NCBI GenBank assembly: GCA_947497485.1
Contig: CANMHB010000001.1
Location: 124,001-188,000 of the forward strand
Length of the DNA stretch: 64,000 nt
DNA from: Flavobacteriales bacterium
GTDB taxonomy: Bacteria > Bacteroidota > Bacteroidia > Flavobacteriales_D > Crocinitomicaceae
Direction: 5' to 3'
The notes under the pieces: generated by a model
Databases searched by the model: none
The model's input: the letters and a program-made list of their open reading frames with translations, nothing else
What the model was told of the DNA's origin: nothing
Shown here: piece after piece, positions 18,025 through 26,631 of the stretch
How positions within the stretch are numbered: position 1 is the first letter of the stretch
Layout of the letters: the number at the start of each line of letters is the position of its first letter
Made by a program: the position numbers and the translations under genes

Positions 18025-18032
18025 CAAAAATA
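18025..18032 (-). promoter_or_regulatory. Predicted -7 promoter element of the MsbA-like gene
   Basis: TATTTTTG on the minus strand matches the Bacteroidota TAnnTTTG box, 16 bases upstream of the ATG at 18008. No TTG is visible at the usual -33 spacing, so this is a partial promoter call. Confidence 0.5.
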
Positions 18033-18076
18033 GCTGTTTTTATTTTGGTACTCGTTATTTTATTTTTGGCGAAATT

Positions 18077-19444
18077 TCAGTTCTTATTATTTTCTTGCTC
18101 CAAAAAATAGTTCACAAACTCAGGAATTTTAGTTCCTAAATAATAGGGTAAATTCATCAGTTTAAATCGCTTTCCTTCAGGTGTTTTATGCTCTTCAATT
18201 GAAAATGAACCACCATAAATTCGAACGGCAAAATCGTGCTCAATGTGATTCATAAAATAATGCAGCGACTTCATACTCCCGGTGCTACCTGACTTAATTT
18301 CGATTGGAATTAATATGGATTGATGCCGATAAACCAAATCGATTTCGGCAGAAGATTGCGCTTTATCCCTTACCCAAAAATGCGGCAACTCATCATTTTC
18401 CTTATTCAACGAAATCAATTCCTGCATAATGATATGTGGAATTAAAGCCCCACGGAATGCATTGCTCAAGTCTTTCAAGGCTATCAATTCACTTTGGATA
18501 CCAAGTATGTGATTCACAATTCCCGTATCTAAAAACTGAAGTCTCGGGGATTTTTTATAATCAACCATGATGGGCGCTGTGTAGGATGTCGTCGGATAAT
18601 TCAACCGGATAATTCCTGCCGCATCCAAATTTCTGAAAGCCTCACCTACTTCTCTTGAACGGTAATTGGAACTTCCAAAATTCTGAAAAGTAATTCGTTG
18701 ATCCATGTAAATAGGCGACGTTTTTAAAATATGTCTGATTATCTGAAGTTCAGTTTTGTTACCGGCATATTTTTCTACATCCGATTTATACGTGCTCCAA
18801 ATACTATTATAGACCGCTGGGATTCTTGTCAAATTTCCATCCACATAAAATCGTTTTACAACTTCCGGCATCCCACCTATGATGCAATATTGATGAAAAC
18901 GTTCCATTAATAAATTATGCGCTATGTTTGATACAGGAACCTTGTTAAATTCCTCTATTAATTGCTCATTGTTTTCTGCACAAAGAAATTCATGAAAATT
19001 GAATGGATGCATATACAAATATTCGATGCGACCGACTGGAAACTGCTTGACTTCCCCTAACGCAAATTCCAAAAGTGAGCCCGCAGCAATAACATGAATA
19101 TGAGGTAAATCTTCATAAAAATAGCGCAAAAGCTGAATGACTTTTGGTCTTTCCTGAATTTCATCGATGAAAAGCAGAATTTGTTTGTTTTCGTTGCGTT
19201 TTACCTGATGCGTTAGAGCAATTGAATCGAAAATATTTTTTACTGATTCTTGATTTTCGAAATAATTCGCATCCTTTTCACGCTCCAAATTCAATTCAAT
19301 GTAATAGTCAAACGATTGGCCAAACTTGCGCACGATGGTGCTTTTTCCAATTTGCCTTGCTCCTCGCAATATCAATGGTTTTCTATCCTGCTTTTCTTTC
19401 CAAAATTTTAGATCCTTTTCAATTTCCCTCTTGTATTCTTTCAT
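18077..19444 (-). CDS. AAA_14/DUF4143 family ATP-binding protein
   Basis: This 455-residue protein has an N-terminal AAA ATPase (residues 20-200) with Walker A GARQIGKST (28-36) and Walker B LLFIDEIQE near residues 90-98. A sensor-like AAGSLLEFAL and a C-terminal DUF4143 domain follow, the latter ending with a PD-(D/E)XK-like core: EIDLVYRHQSILIPIEIKSG, with spaced D, E and K residues. The family is abundant in Bacteroidota and archaea; its function is not known, although the nuclease-like fold suggests nucleic-acid action. A -7 box TATATTTG lies at 19464-19471. A 33-base tandem repeat stands just upstream. It appears as a single-gene unit unrelated to its neighbours and could be mobile. Confidence 0.88.
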   Translation of the reverse strand: MKEYKREIEKDLKFWKEKQDRKPLILRGARQIGKSTIVRKFGQSFDYYIELNLEREKDANYFENQESVKNIFDSIALTHQVKRNENKQILLFIDEIQERPKVIQLLRYFYEDLPHIHVIAAGSLLEFALGEVKQFPVGRIEYLYMHPFNFHEFLCAENNEQLIEEFNKVPVSNIAHNLLMERFHQYCIIGGMPEVVKRFYVDGNLTRIPAVYNSIWSTYKSDVEKYAGNKTELQIIRHILKTSPIYMDQRITFQNFGSSNYRSREVGEAFRNLDAAGIIRLNYPTTSYTAPIMVDYKKSPRLQFLDTGIVNHILGIQSELIALKDLSNAFRGALIPHIIMQELISLNKENDELPHFWVRDKAQSSAEIDLVYRHQSILIPIEIKSGSTGSMKSLHYFMNHIEHDFAVRIYGGSFSIEEHKTPEGKRFKLMNLPYYLGTKIPEFVNYFLEQENNKN

Positions 19445-19463
19445 TTAGAGTCATTTAAGAGTG

Positions 19464-19471
19464 CAAATATA
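19464..19471 (-). promoter_or_regulatory. Predicted -7 promoter element of the AAA/DUF4143 gene
   Basis: TATATTTG on the minus strand fits TAnnTTTG exactly, 19 bases upstream of the ATG at 19444. The -33 position falls at the edge of the 33-base tandem repeats, so the repeats could modulate this promoter. Confidence 0.5.
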
Positions 19472-19490
19472 AATATTATTGTAACATAAT

Positions 19491-19599
19491 AAGGGGTGTT
19501 TTTGCTATTTTTTGTATAATATTAAGGGGTGTTTTTGCTATTTTTTGTATAATAATAAGGGGTGTTTTTGTTATTTTTTGTATAATAATAAGGGGTGAT
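19491..19599. repeat. 33-base tandem repeat, 3.3 copies
   Basis: Three units of 33 bases start at 19491, 19524 and 19557, followed by a 10-base partial unit at 19590. Each unit starts AAGGGGTGTTTTTG and ends in TTTTTTGTATAATA plus two or three bases. Units 1 and 2 differ at one or two bases near the end; unit 3 has one C-to-T change. The array fills the space between the AAA/DUF4143 gene and the polyprenyl synthase gene, which are divergently transcribed. The low divergence suggests recent expansion or selection for repeated binding sites. Confidence 0.9.
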
Positions 19600-19680
19600 T
19601 ATTGATTTATGAAGATTTAAACTCTAGGAATTATTCATTCTTTTTTGTTTAAATTTCAGAGGAAAGCCCTTCTCAATTGT

Positions 19681-19688
19681 TATATTTG
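19681..19688 (+). promoter_or_regulatory. -7 element very close to the polyprenyl synthase start
   Basis: TATATTTG matches TAnnTTTG and ends 7 bases before the ATG at 19696. Transcription would begin within a few bases of the start codon, implying a leaderless or nearly leaderless mRNA. No -33 TTG is visible at normal spacing, so the call is tentative. Confidence 0.45.
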
Positions 19689-19695
19689 TAAACAC

Positions 19696-20667
19696 ATGTT
19701 GACCGTCAAAGAAATAATCGCTCCCGTTCAGAATGAAATGACTCAGTTTGAATCGCATTTCCGTGAAACAATGCGTTCTGATGTTTCTTTGCTGGATAAG
19801 GTTACGCATTACATCGTTAAACGAAAAGGCAAGCAAATGCGTCCGATGTTTGTTTTTTTGAGTGCAAAATTGCTCGGGGAAATAAACGTTACAACCTATG
19901 ATGCGGCCTCTCTCGTTGAGTTATTACATACTGCGACTTTGGTTCACGATGATGTAGTTGATGACGCCAATGAACGCCGCGGATTTTTCTCCGTTAACGC
20001 TCTTTGGAAGAATAAAATCGCCGTTTTGGTTGGTGATTACATGTTATCACGGATATTATTGCTTTCGATTGAAAAAAACAATACAGATTTACTAGGTGTT
20101 GTTGCTCGTGCAGTGCGGGAAATGAGTGAAGGAGAATTACTCCAGATTGAAAAAGCACGCAAGCTTGATATAACCGAAGAAATTTACTTTGAAGTCATTC
20201 GAAAGAAAACAGCATCACTGATTTCAACTTGTTGCGAAGCAGGAGCAATTAGTGTTGAGGCAAACGAACACCGAAATCGCATGAAAGAGTTTGGTGAAAT
20301 GGTTGGAATGGCATTTCAAATCAAAGATGATATTTTTGATTATGGTTCCCCTGGAAACATTGGAAAACCGACGGGAATTGACATTCGGGAGCAAAAAATG
20401 ACCTTGCCATTAATTTACACCCTCAATCATTCAGACAAAGCCAGTCGAGCCGAATTAATGAATATCATCAAAAATAAGCATGAAGATTCCAAACAAATTG
20501 CTCGTGCGGTTGAATTAGTTATTCAAAACGGCGGGATCGACTATGCATTTCAAAAAATGAACGACTTTGCAACAAAAGCAATCGATCTGCTTGAACCACT
20601 TAGAGAAAGTCAAGCAAAAAAATCGTTAATCGGATTAGTTCACTACACCATAAATCGAGATAAATAA
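19696..20667 (+). CDS. Polyprenyl (octaprenyl-type) diphosphate synthase
   Basis: This 323-residue all-helical trans-prenyltransferase elongates farnesyl or geranylgeranyl diphosphate with isopentenyl diphosphate, making the side chain of menaquinone or related lipids. The first Asp-rich motif is in LVHDDVVDDANERRG (DDVVD), and KGKQMRPMFVFLSAKLL precedes it. The second Asp-rich motif is in FQIKDDIFDY (DDIFD). Family members in Bacteroidota begin with a short segment like MLTVKEIIAPVQNEM, so ATG at 19696 is preferred over a start 51 bases earlier. The stop overlaps the next ATG by one base (TAATG), starting an operon with a lipoprotein gene and dnaG. Confidence 0.93.
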   Translation: MLTVKEIIAPVQNEMTQFESHFRETMRSDVSLLDKVTHYIVKRKGKQMRPMFVFLSAKLLGEINVTTYDAASLVELLHTATLVHDDVVDDANERRGFFSVNALWKNKIAVLVGDYMLSRILLLSIEKNNTDLLGVVARAVREMSEGELLQIEKARKLDITEEIYFEVIRKKTASLISTCCEAGAISVEANEHRNRMKEFGEMVGMAFQIKDDIFDYGSPGNIGKPTGIDIREQKMTLPLIYTLNHSDKASRAELMNIIKNKHEDSKQIARAVELVIQNGGIDYAFQKMNDFATKAIDLLEPLRESQAKKSLIGLVHYTINRDK

Positions 20668-21074
20668 TGTTGAGAAAAATTCTATTCCTTTCATTGGTTT
20701 TAATGCTTAGCTCAGCTTGTAATTCTGAGAAAACAGAAGAAGTTAAAAAAGAAAATGAAGTACTCGTTGAGATTAAAAATGGCAAATACACAGAATGGTA
20801 TCCGGGCAAAAAACAGATCAAATTCGAAGGTATGGTCGATCAAAAAGGTAAACGAGATGGCAAATGGTCTTTTTATTCAGAAAAAGGAACAGAATTATCA
20901 TTTACATTCTACGAAAACGGAATCAAAGAAGGATTTACCGTCGTAAAATACCCAAGTGGAGTAATTCGATATCGTGGTGAATATTTGAACGACACAATTG
21001 TTGGAATATGGACAACATATGACCCTAAAGGAAAGGTAATTTCAGAAAAAGATTACGGTTATCCAAACAAATGA
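20667..21074 (+). CDS. Small lipoprotein with YwqK/MORN-like repeats
   Basis: This 135-residue protein has a lipoprotein signal peptide ending in LSSAC (Cys18 is the predicted lipidation site), followed by a charged linker. Residues 35-130 carry repeated short hairpin units of the YwqK/MORN kind: EWYPGKKQIKFEG, GKWSFYSEKGTELSF, YPSGVIRYRGEY and GIWTTYDPKGKVI. Such repeats are common in exported Bacteroidota proteins, and the function is unknown. It overlaps polyprenyl synthase by one base and dnaG by four (ATGA), so it is translated with housekeeping genes. That may reflect operon packing rather than a shared function. Confidence 0.82.
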   Translation: MLRKILFLSLVLMLSSACNSEKTEEVKKENEVLVEIKNGKYTEWYPGKKQIKFEGMVDQKGKRDGKWSFYSEKGTELSFTFYENGIKEGFTVVKYPSGVIRYRGEYLNDTIVGIWTTYDPKGKVISEKDYGYPNK

Positions 21075-23026
21075 GTAAAATCCCCGCACATATCGTTGAT
21101 CAAATCATTCAAGCTTCTCGGATTGAGGAGGTAATTGGCGATTTTGTTCAACTTAAGCGCGCAGGGTCCAATTTAAAAGGACTAAGCCCCTTTACGGATG
21201 AGAAAACACCATCTTTTATCGTTTCTCCAGCCAAACAAATTTTTAAGTGTTTCTCTACAGGAAAAGGCGGAACGGTTGTCAGCTTTTTAATGGAAAAAGA
21301 GCATTTTTCCTATCCGGAAGCATTGAGATGGCTCGCAAGTCGATACAACGTTGAGATACCTGAAGAAACAGCTCCAACAGCAGACGAACTCGCAGAAAAA
21401 ACAGAAAGAGATAGTCTCTTCATCATCAATGAATTTGCAAAAAATCATTTTACCCACAACCTTCATGAAACGGAAGAAGGAAGTGCTGTGGGCTTGTCTT
21501 ATTTTGAAGAACGTGGTTTCCGAAAGGACATAATCGAGAAATTTCAATTAGGTTATTGCCTCAATATCAGCGATGATTTCACCAAACATGCGCTCGAGAA
21601 AGGTTATAAGATGGAATACCTTGAAAAAGTTGGATTGACAAAATCAAAAGATGATCGTCACTTTGATTTTTTCCGCGGACGCGTAATGTTTCCAATACAA
21701 AGTATTACTGGTAGAGTTTTAGGATTTGGGGGTAGAACACTTTTTACCGACAAAAAGGTTGCTAAGTATTTCAATTCCCCAGAAAGCATCATTTACAACA
21801 AAAGTGAGATTTTATATGGCCTGTTCTTCGCGAAAGGTGCCATCGTAAAATACGACGAATGCTTTCTTTGCGAAGGATATACGGATGTAATAAGCATGCA
21901 CCAGGCCGGAATCGAAAATGTCGTTTCGTCCTCAGGAACTTCTTTGACAAAGGAACAAGTGAAACTGGTAAAACGCTATACGCAAAACCTAACGATTCTA
22001 TATGATGGCGATGCAGCGGGGATTAAAGCTTCATTTCGGGGAATCGACCTAATTCTTGAAGAAGGGATGAATGTTAAAGTTGTTTTATTTCCTGACGGAG
22101 AAGATCCAGATTCATTCTCGAAAAAGAACAGTTCTTCGGAACTCGAACAATACATTAAATCACATCGCCAAGATTTCATTACGTTCAAGGCATCAATTTT
22201 ATTGAATGAGAATAACAACGATCCACTTAAAAAATCCGAATTAATCCGGGAAATCGTTCAATCCGTTTCACTTATTCCAGATCAAATTACACGTTCGGTT
22301 TATGTTCAAGAAATTGCTCGCCAATTTGAAATAAGTGAATCCATCATCAGTAGCGAATTGATGAAATTTAGGAGAAATACCATCGCTCGCCAAATTCAAG
22401 ATCCTGAACTAAAAGAAATCCCTGTTGAAAAGCAAGCGGAGGAAACACTTGTTTTACCAGATACATTGGTCCAAACAGAACAGTTTCTCCATGAAGAAGA
22501 ATTAATTCGCATTCTTCTGCGTTTTGGAACGAGGGAAGTTAAATTTGAAAATGAATCAAAAGAAGAAAGTTCGACAAGTATTATCGAATTGATTGTAAAT
22601 GAAATTCTATCTGATGACTTGAATTTTAATCATTCTATTTATGATCGCATTTTTAAAATATTTGTCGACGGCATCAAAGAAAATGTGCTTTATTCATCCT
22701 CTTTTTTCAAACGGATGGAGGATCAACAAATAGTTCAATTTGCTTCTGATGTTGAAAGTCGCGAAGTTGAATTAAGTCATAATTGGATTCACCTACACAG
22801 CATTTTTACGAAATCAGAAAGCGACAACTTGTACGAAACGGTAATGAATGCCATTTACAATTTCAAGTTTTACAAGATTGAGGAGCGTTTGAAAGCAATT
22901 AAAAACTCCTTGACAACAGAGAATTTAGAAGATGAAGATATTTTGCTGATTCTTTCGGAACAAATGGCTTTAGAAAATGTCAAAAAAATACTTTCTGAAA
23001 AACTGGGAAGAATCATTTTAAAATAA
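21071..23026 (+). CDS. dnaG: DNA primase with degenerate CHC2 zinc-binding domain
   Basis: This 651-residue primase makes RNA primers for replication. Residues 1-100 correspond to the CHC2 zinc domain, but three of the four zinc ligand positions are changed: Ser39, Thr42 and Thr63, with only Cys60 kept. The frame GLSPFTDEKTPSF...VSPAKQIFKCFSTGKGG is otherwise intact. The catalytic core follows (residues 125-420), with FFRGRVMFPIQSITGRVLGFGGRTL and the Toprim motifs FLCEGYTDVISMHQAG and ILYDGDAAGIKASFRGID. The C-terminal 200 residues are helical and should bind the DnaB helicase. Loss of these ligands is typical of Bacteroidota primases as far as I recall. Confidence 0.95.
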   Translation: MSKIPAHIVDQIIQASRIEEVIGDFVQLKRAGSNLKGLSPFTDEKTPSFIVSPAKQIFKCFSTGKGGTVVSFLMEKEHFSYPEALRWLASRYNVEIPEETAPTADELAEKTERDSLFIINEFAKNHFTHNLHETEEGSAVGLSYFEERGFRKDIIEKFQLGYCLNISDDFTKHALEKGYKMEYLEKVGLTKSKDDRHFDFFRGRVMFPIQSITGRVLGFGGRTLFTDKKVAKYFNSPESIIYNKSEILYGLFFAKGAIVKYDECFLCEGYTDVISMHQAGIENVVSSSGTSLTKEQVKLVKRYTQNLTILYDGDAAGIKASFRGIDLILEEGMNVKVVLFPDGEDPDSFSKKNSSSELEQYIKSHRQDFITFKASILLNENNNDPLKKSELIREIVQSVSLIPDQITRSVYVQEIARQFEISESIISSELMKFRRNTIARQIQDPELKEIPVEKQAEETLVLPDTLVQTEQFLHEEELIRILLRFGTREVKFENESKEESSTSIIELIVNEILSDDLNFNHSIYDRIFKIFVDGIKENVLYSSSFFKRMEDQQIVQFASDVESREVELSHNWIHLHSIFTKSESDNLYETVMNAIYNFKFYKIEERLKAIKNSLTTENLEDEDILLILSEQMALENVKKILSEKLGRIILK

Positions 23027-23027
23027 T

Positions 23028-24161
23028 ATGTTTAGCGAAACCCTTTTCAATATCGGTCCTTTCAATATTTGTCTTTGGAATATTTTTTTCCTTGCCATCA
23101 TCTTTCTAATTGCAGCCATCCTGCGTAGGATTGTTCATCGATTACTAAAGAAATATGCAAAATCAGCAAACATAGCTATTGAGGGCAGACGCGTTACCTG
23201 GCTGAAGATGCTGAGCCAAAGCGTTTATTTATTGGCCATTTATGTGGCAGTTTTAAGTTTTAAGTTTAACAATAAGGACATAACATTTGCAGATTTATTT
23301 AAAGTTAAAATAATCAATTTACCAAACTTCAAACTCGACTTCTCAGATTTATTGGTAATGGTCTCTGTCTTTTTTGGTGCCAAAATCATCGTAAATCTTT
23401 CAACATTAATTATATCAAAACGACTTCAGCGAAGCAAAAATTACGATCGAGCAACTGAATTTATTTACGTGCAAATTGCCAAGTATTTCATTTACATCTT
23501 TTCGATTTTCTTCTGTTTTCAATTACTGAATATTACTTCATTATTATTAGGTGGTTCTGCCGCCATTTTAGTTGGGATTGGTTTCGGAATACAAGATGTT
23601 TTTAAGGATTTCGTTGCTGGATTTGTACTCTTATTTGAAGCGAAATTGCGTGTTGGAGATGTTGTTGAAATTACACCAACTTCCAAAGGCAGCTCAAAAT
23701 CCCAAGATACAATCGTAGCTAAAATTCTGAAAATCAATTTGCGAACAACGGAAATTCAAACAAGGGAAGGAAATGTATTGATTATACCAAATACGCGTCT
23801 GACACAAGAGCAAGTAGAAAACTGGAGTCATGGTTCTGAATTGACCCGTTTCACAATTAAGGTTACTGTTGAATATGGTTCAAATACTGAATTAATTCAA
23901 CGGCTTCTAAAACAATCCGCTCTAGCGCACCCAAAAGTCAACAAAACGGAGCCAGTAATTGTCCGACTTGCCGATTTTGCCGAAAATGGTCTTGATTTGG
24001 AACTAATTTTTTGGGCAGATCAAAATTGGGATATCAATAACTACAAATCAGAAATTCGTTTTGAAATAGATCGTCTTTTCAGAGAGCATAAAATAAAAGT
24101 ACCATACCCGCAGCGTGTCATGCACGTGCTTCACGAAACTAAACAATCAACTCAACAATAA
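23028..24161 (+). CDS. MscS-family mechanosensitive ion channel
   Basis: This 377-residue membrane protein has four or more hydrophobic segments (near residues 10-30, 60-80, 105-125, 145-170) and a pore-lining helix with the small-residue stretch [27 protein letters not shown]. This is followed by the beta domain motif GDVVEI and [16 protein letters not shown]-terminal alpha/beta domain ends near PYPQRVMHV. MscS channels release solutes on hypo-osmotic shock. It is longer than E. coli MscS because of extra N-terminal membrane segments. It follows dnaG by one base. Its 3' end overlaps the opposing pdxJ gene by 15 bases. Confidence 0.92.
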   Translation: MFSETLFNIGPFNICLWNIFFLAIIFLIAAILRRIVHRLLKKYAKSANIAIEGRRVTWLKMLSQSVYLLAIYVAVLSFKFNNKDITFADLFKVKIINLPNFKLDFSDLLVMVSVFFGAKIIVNLSTLIISKRLQRSKNYDRATEFIYVQIAKYFIYIFSIFFCFQLLNITSLLLGGSAAILVGIGFGIQDVFKDFVAGFVLLFEAKLRVGDVVEITPTSKGSSKSQDTIVAKILKINLRTTEIQTREGNVLIIPNTRLTQEQVENWSHGSELTRFTIKVTVEYGSNTELIQRLLKQSALAHPKVNKTEPVIVRLADFAENGLDLELIFWADQNWDINNYKSEIRFEIDRLFREHKIKVPYPQRVMHVLHETKQSTQQ

Positions 24162-24860
24162 TTTATAGCGTTGAATCGTGTTTTCAATACCCAGATAAAG
24201 TGCATCTGAAATGATCGCGTGGCCAATTGAAACCTCGTCCAAAAAAGGAATTTCAGATTTAAAATACCTCAAATTTTCTTGATTTAAATCATGTCCAGCA
24301 TTAATTCCAAGACCTAATTCATTAGCCACTTTTGCTGCTCTGACATATTCGAAAATTGCATCTTCGCGATTTGACTGATAATGCTCAGCATACGGACCCG
24401 TATAAAATTCAATCCGATGAACACCAATCTGCTTGGCTAATTCAATCATTTCAATAGTTGGTTCAATAAAAATGGATGAGCGAACGCCGAGCGAATGAAT
24501 GTAATCACATGATTCTTTTAGAAAATCAAAATTCTTTTTGGTATCCCAACCAGCATTTGATGTTAGCACCCCGGGAGGATCTGGAACCAAGGTAGCTTGT
24601 GCGGGTTTTAAATCCTGAATAAGTTTCATGTAGCGCTCATCTGGGTATCCCTCTATATTAAATTCTGTAGTTACCACTTCTTTCAATTCGTAAACATCTT
24701 TTGTAGTAATGTGGCGTTCATCTGGCCGGGGGTGAACTGTTATTCCATCTGCTCCAAAACGCTCACAATCAATTGCAAATTGAACTACATTCGGAATATT
24801 CCCACCACGAGCATTTCGTATGGTTGCAACCTTGTTGATGTTTACACTTAATTTGGTCAT
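24147..24860 (-). CDS. pdxJ: Pyridoxine 5'-phosphate synthase
   Basis: This 237-residue TIM-barrel enzyme condenses 1-deoxy-xylulose 5-phosphate with 3-amino-2-oxopropyl phosphate to form pyridoxine 5'-phosphate. Family marks are [17 protein letters not shown] at the N-terminus, [14 protein letters not shown] with the active-site His and Arg, [26 protein letters not shown] and [13 protein letters not shown] near the C-terminus. The length is normal. It is transcribed alone on the minus strand, converging on mscS with a 15-base overlap. A -7 box TAATTTTG lies at 24878-24885. It indicates the DXP-dependent vitamin B6 route. Confidence 0.97.
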   Translation of the reverse strand: MTKLSVNINKVATIRNARGGNIPNVVQFAIDCERFGADGITVHPRPDERHITTKDVYELKEVVTTEFNIEGYPDERYMKLIQDLKPAQATLVPDPPGVLTSNAGWDTKKNFDFLKESCDYIHSLGVRSSIFIEPTIEMIELAKQIGVHRIEFYTGPYAEHYQSNREDAIFEYVRAAKVANELGLGINAGHDLNQENLRYFKSEIPFLDEVSIGHAIISDALYLGIENTIQRYKLLLS

Positions 24861-24877
24861 GGTATAATATTTGACAG

Positions 24878-24885
24878 CAAAATTA
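24878..24885 (-). promoter_or_regulatory. Predicted -7 promoter element of pdxJ
   Basis: TAATTTTG on the minus strand matches TAnnTTTG, 17 bases upstream of the pdxJ ATG at 24860. No convincing -33 TTG is visible. The divergent CBS-protein gene starts within 40 bases on the other strand. Confidence 0.5.
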
Positions 24886-24923
24886 CGAACTCTGAAATGA
24901 AATTAGTATTTTGGCAGCCAATT

Positions 24924-25586
24924 ATGAGAGCAATTGATTTAATTACTGAAGAAATTCCACCACTTATTCATACGGATACAGGGGAAAAAGCCATTAATTG
25001 GATGGATGAATTCAAAGTTTCTCATTTGCCTGTCTTAAAAAACGGAAATTTTGTCGGTGTTGTATCGGAATCCGACATTTTAGATCATTTGGATCTCAAT
25101 TCACCGCTTGATGGACTTTTTGCACACTTACCAAGACCTTATGTATTGGGCAACAGACACATTTACGATGTCCTGGCAAAAATGTCGGATGATAAGTTAA
25201 GTGTTCTTCCGATTCTTGATGAAAAAGAAAACTACCTCGGCTGTACAAGTGTTTATGAGCTGATGACGCAGCTTGCAAAAACAGGAAGTATCAAAGAACC
25301 CGGAGCAATTCTTGTTTTAGAAATAAATTCAGTTGACTATTCCATGGCGCAGATAGCCCAAATCGTTGAAGGAAATAATGCTAGAATTCTGAGTTCATAT
25401 ATTATTTCCGACAGCAATTCCACAAAATTGGATATTACCTTGAAAATAAATCAATTGGATGTCAGCAATATCATCAGAACTTTCGAGCGATACGACTATC
25501 TCATTAAAGATTCTTATCAAACAGGAATTTCCGACTATGATATCCAGAATCGTTTTGATGCTTTGATGAATTACCTTAAATTCTAA
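24924..25586 (+). CDS. Tandem CBS-domain protein
   Basis: This 220-residue protein has two CBS domains in residues 1-120: LPVLKNGNFVGVVSESDILDHL and LSVLPILDEKENYLGCTSVYELM. A C-terminal region of about 95 residues with alternating strands and helices follows (GAILVLEINSVDYSMAQIAQIVEGNNARILSSYI), resembling an ACT-like regulatory fold. CBS pairs bind adenosyl ligands, so a nucleotide-sensing role is likely, but no target is evident. ATG at 24924 is preferred because it gives MRAIDLITEEIPPL, a normal beginning; another ATG lies nine codons earlier. It is followed after 2 bases by NAD kinase, a linkage common in Bacteroidota. Confidence 0.85.
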   Translation: MRAIDLITEEIPPLIHTDTGEKAINWMDEFKVSHLPVLKNGNFVGVVSESDILDHLDLNSPLDGLFAHLPRPYVLGNRHIYDVLAKMSDDKLSVLPILDEKENYLGCTSVYELMTQLAKTGSIKEPGAILVLEINSVDYSMAQIAQIVEGNNARILSSYIISDSNSTKLDITLKINQLDVSNIIRTFERYDYLIKDSYQTGISDYDIQNRFDALMNYLKF

Positions 25587-25588
25587 AA

Positions 25589-26467
25589 ATGCGCGTTGCA
25601 ATCTACGGAAAGAAAGTAAATAAACAAACTTCACCTTACTTCGTGGAAGTGTTGAAAATTTTGGATGATTACGGTTGGAAAATTGTTTTAGAAGAGGAAT
25701 TAAAGCAAATTTTAATCACCAAAATTGGACTAAAGGATAATTATGAAGTTTTCAATAGCTATGAAGATTTTTCTTCAGGTATTGATCTAGCAATAAGCAT
25801 GGGAGGCGATGGTACTTTTCTCAAAACCGTTAGCTATATTCGAAATTCAGGAGTTCCTATTATGGGAATAAATACAGGTCGATTGGGATTCCTTGCAAAT
25901 ATTTCAAAAGAACAGATACACAATACCTTGAATCAAGTTCGAGATAAAAATTATGATTTTCAGAAACGATCATTGTTACGTGTAAATACCGATGAAGACA
26001 TATTTGGTGAGGATAATTTTGCGTTGAATGAATTAACACTTCACAAGAAAGATACCTCATCAATGATTACCGTTCACGCTTCTTTGGATAATAAGTATTT
26101 AAACTCCTATTGGGCTGATGGATTAATTGTCTCGACTCCAACAGGATCTACCGCATATAATCTGAGTTGTGGTGGACCAATCATTACACCTGGATGTCAA
26201 GTTCATATTTTAACACCGGTGGCAGCGCATAATTTAAATGTCCGTCCGATGGTGGTTCCAGATCATTTACCAATTTCACTTTCCGTTGAAGGCCGCGATC
26301 GTTCTTATTTACTCAGTTTAGATGGGAACTCCAAAAATATTAAACAAGGTGAAAATGTTCTTATTACCAAAGCTGAGTTTATGATTAATGTCGTTAAATT
26401 TGAAGACAACAATTTCTTAGACACGATTCGAAATAAAATGCTCTGGGGAATTGATACGAGAAATTAG
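25589..26467 (+). CDS. nadK: NAD kinase
   Basis: This 292-residue ATP-NAD kinase makes NADP. The nucleotide-binding motif is SMGGDGTFLKTV (GGDGT near residue 75). FALNELTLHKKDTSSM holds the conserved NE pair, and YWADGLIVSTPTGSTAYNLSCGGP is the NAD-binding diphosphate-contacting segment. LTPVAAHNLNVRPMVVPD is a C-terminal family mark. The length is normal. The gene follows the CBS-domain gene by 2 bases and is likely co-transcribed. The downstream 160 bases contain only a degenerate AAAAGTC-rich repeat before the FKBP gene. Confidence 0.97.
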   Translation: MRVAIYGKKVNKQTSPYFVEVLKILDDYGWKIVLEEELKQILITKIGLKDNYEVFNSYEDFSSGIDLAISMGGDGTFLKTVSYIRNSGVPIMGINTGRLGFLANISKEQIHNTLNQVRDKNYDFQKRSLLRVNTDEDIFGEDNFALNELTLHKKDTSSMITVHASLDNKYLNSYWADGLIVSTPTGSTAYNLSCGGPIITPGCQVHILTPVAAHNLNVRPMVVPDHLPISLSVEGRDRSYLLSLDGNSKNIKQGENVLITKAEFMINVVKFEDNNFLDTIRNKMLWGIDTRN

Positions 26468-26529
26468 GTTAATTGCGAATTAAGAATGTAGAATTTAGTA
26501 TTAAGAATAATAGTTAAAAGTTAATAAGC

Positions 26530-26610
26530 ATGAGCCAAAAGTCATTTGCCCTAAAATCCAAAAGTCTTGTAGTCATAATGTCTTAATGTCCAAAAGTCTA
26601 ATAGTCTCAG
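26530..26610. repeat. Degenerate CCAAAAGTC intergenic repeat
   Basis: The spacer between nadK and the FKBP gene holds CCAAAAGTC at 26535-26543, 26558-26566 and 26590-26598. It also holds TAGTC at 26570-26574 and 26602-26606 and TAATGTC-like strings. The pattern resembles short AAAGTC/TAGTC low-complexity repeats I know from other Flavobacteriales intergenic regions. No coding potential or stable hairpin is visible. Confidence 0.6.
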
Positions 26611-26631
26611 TAAATCAAAATAAATAAAAAA

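Noticed and set aside
19491..19599. Possible CRISPR array
   Set aside because: The 33-base units are directly adjacent with no spacers, so it is a simple tandem repeat; no cas gene is present.
19624..19836. Minus-strand frame opposite the polyprenyl synthase start
   Set aside because: It overlaps the conserved N-terminal region of the synthase and shows no domain.
22000..22200. Toprim region as evidence of a phage primase
   Set aside because: The gene has all chromosomal DnaG domains and lies among housekeeping genes, with no phage genes nearby.
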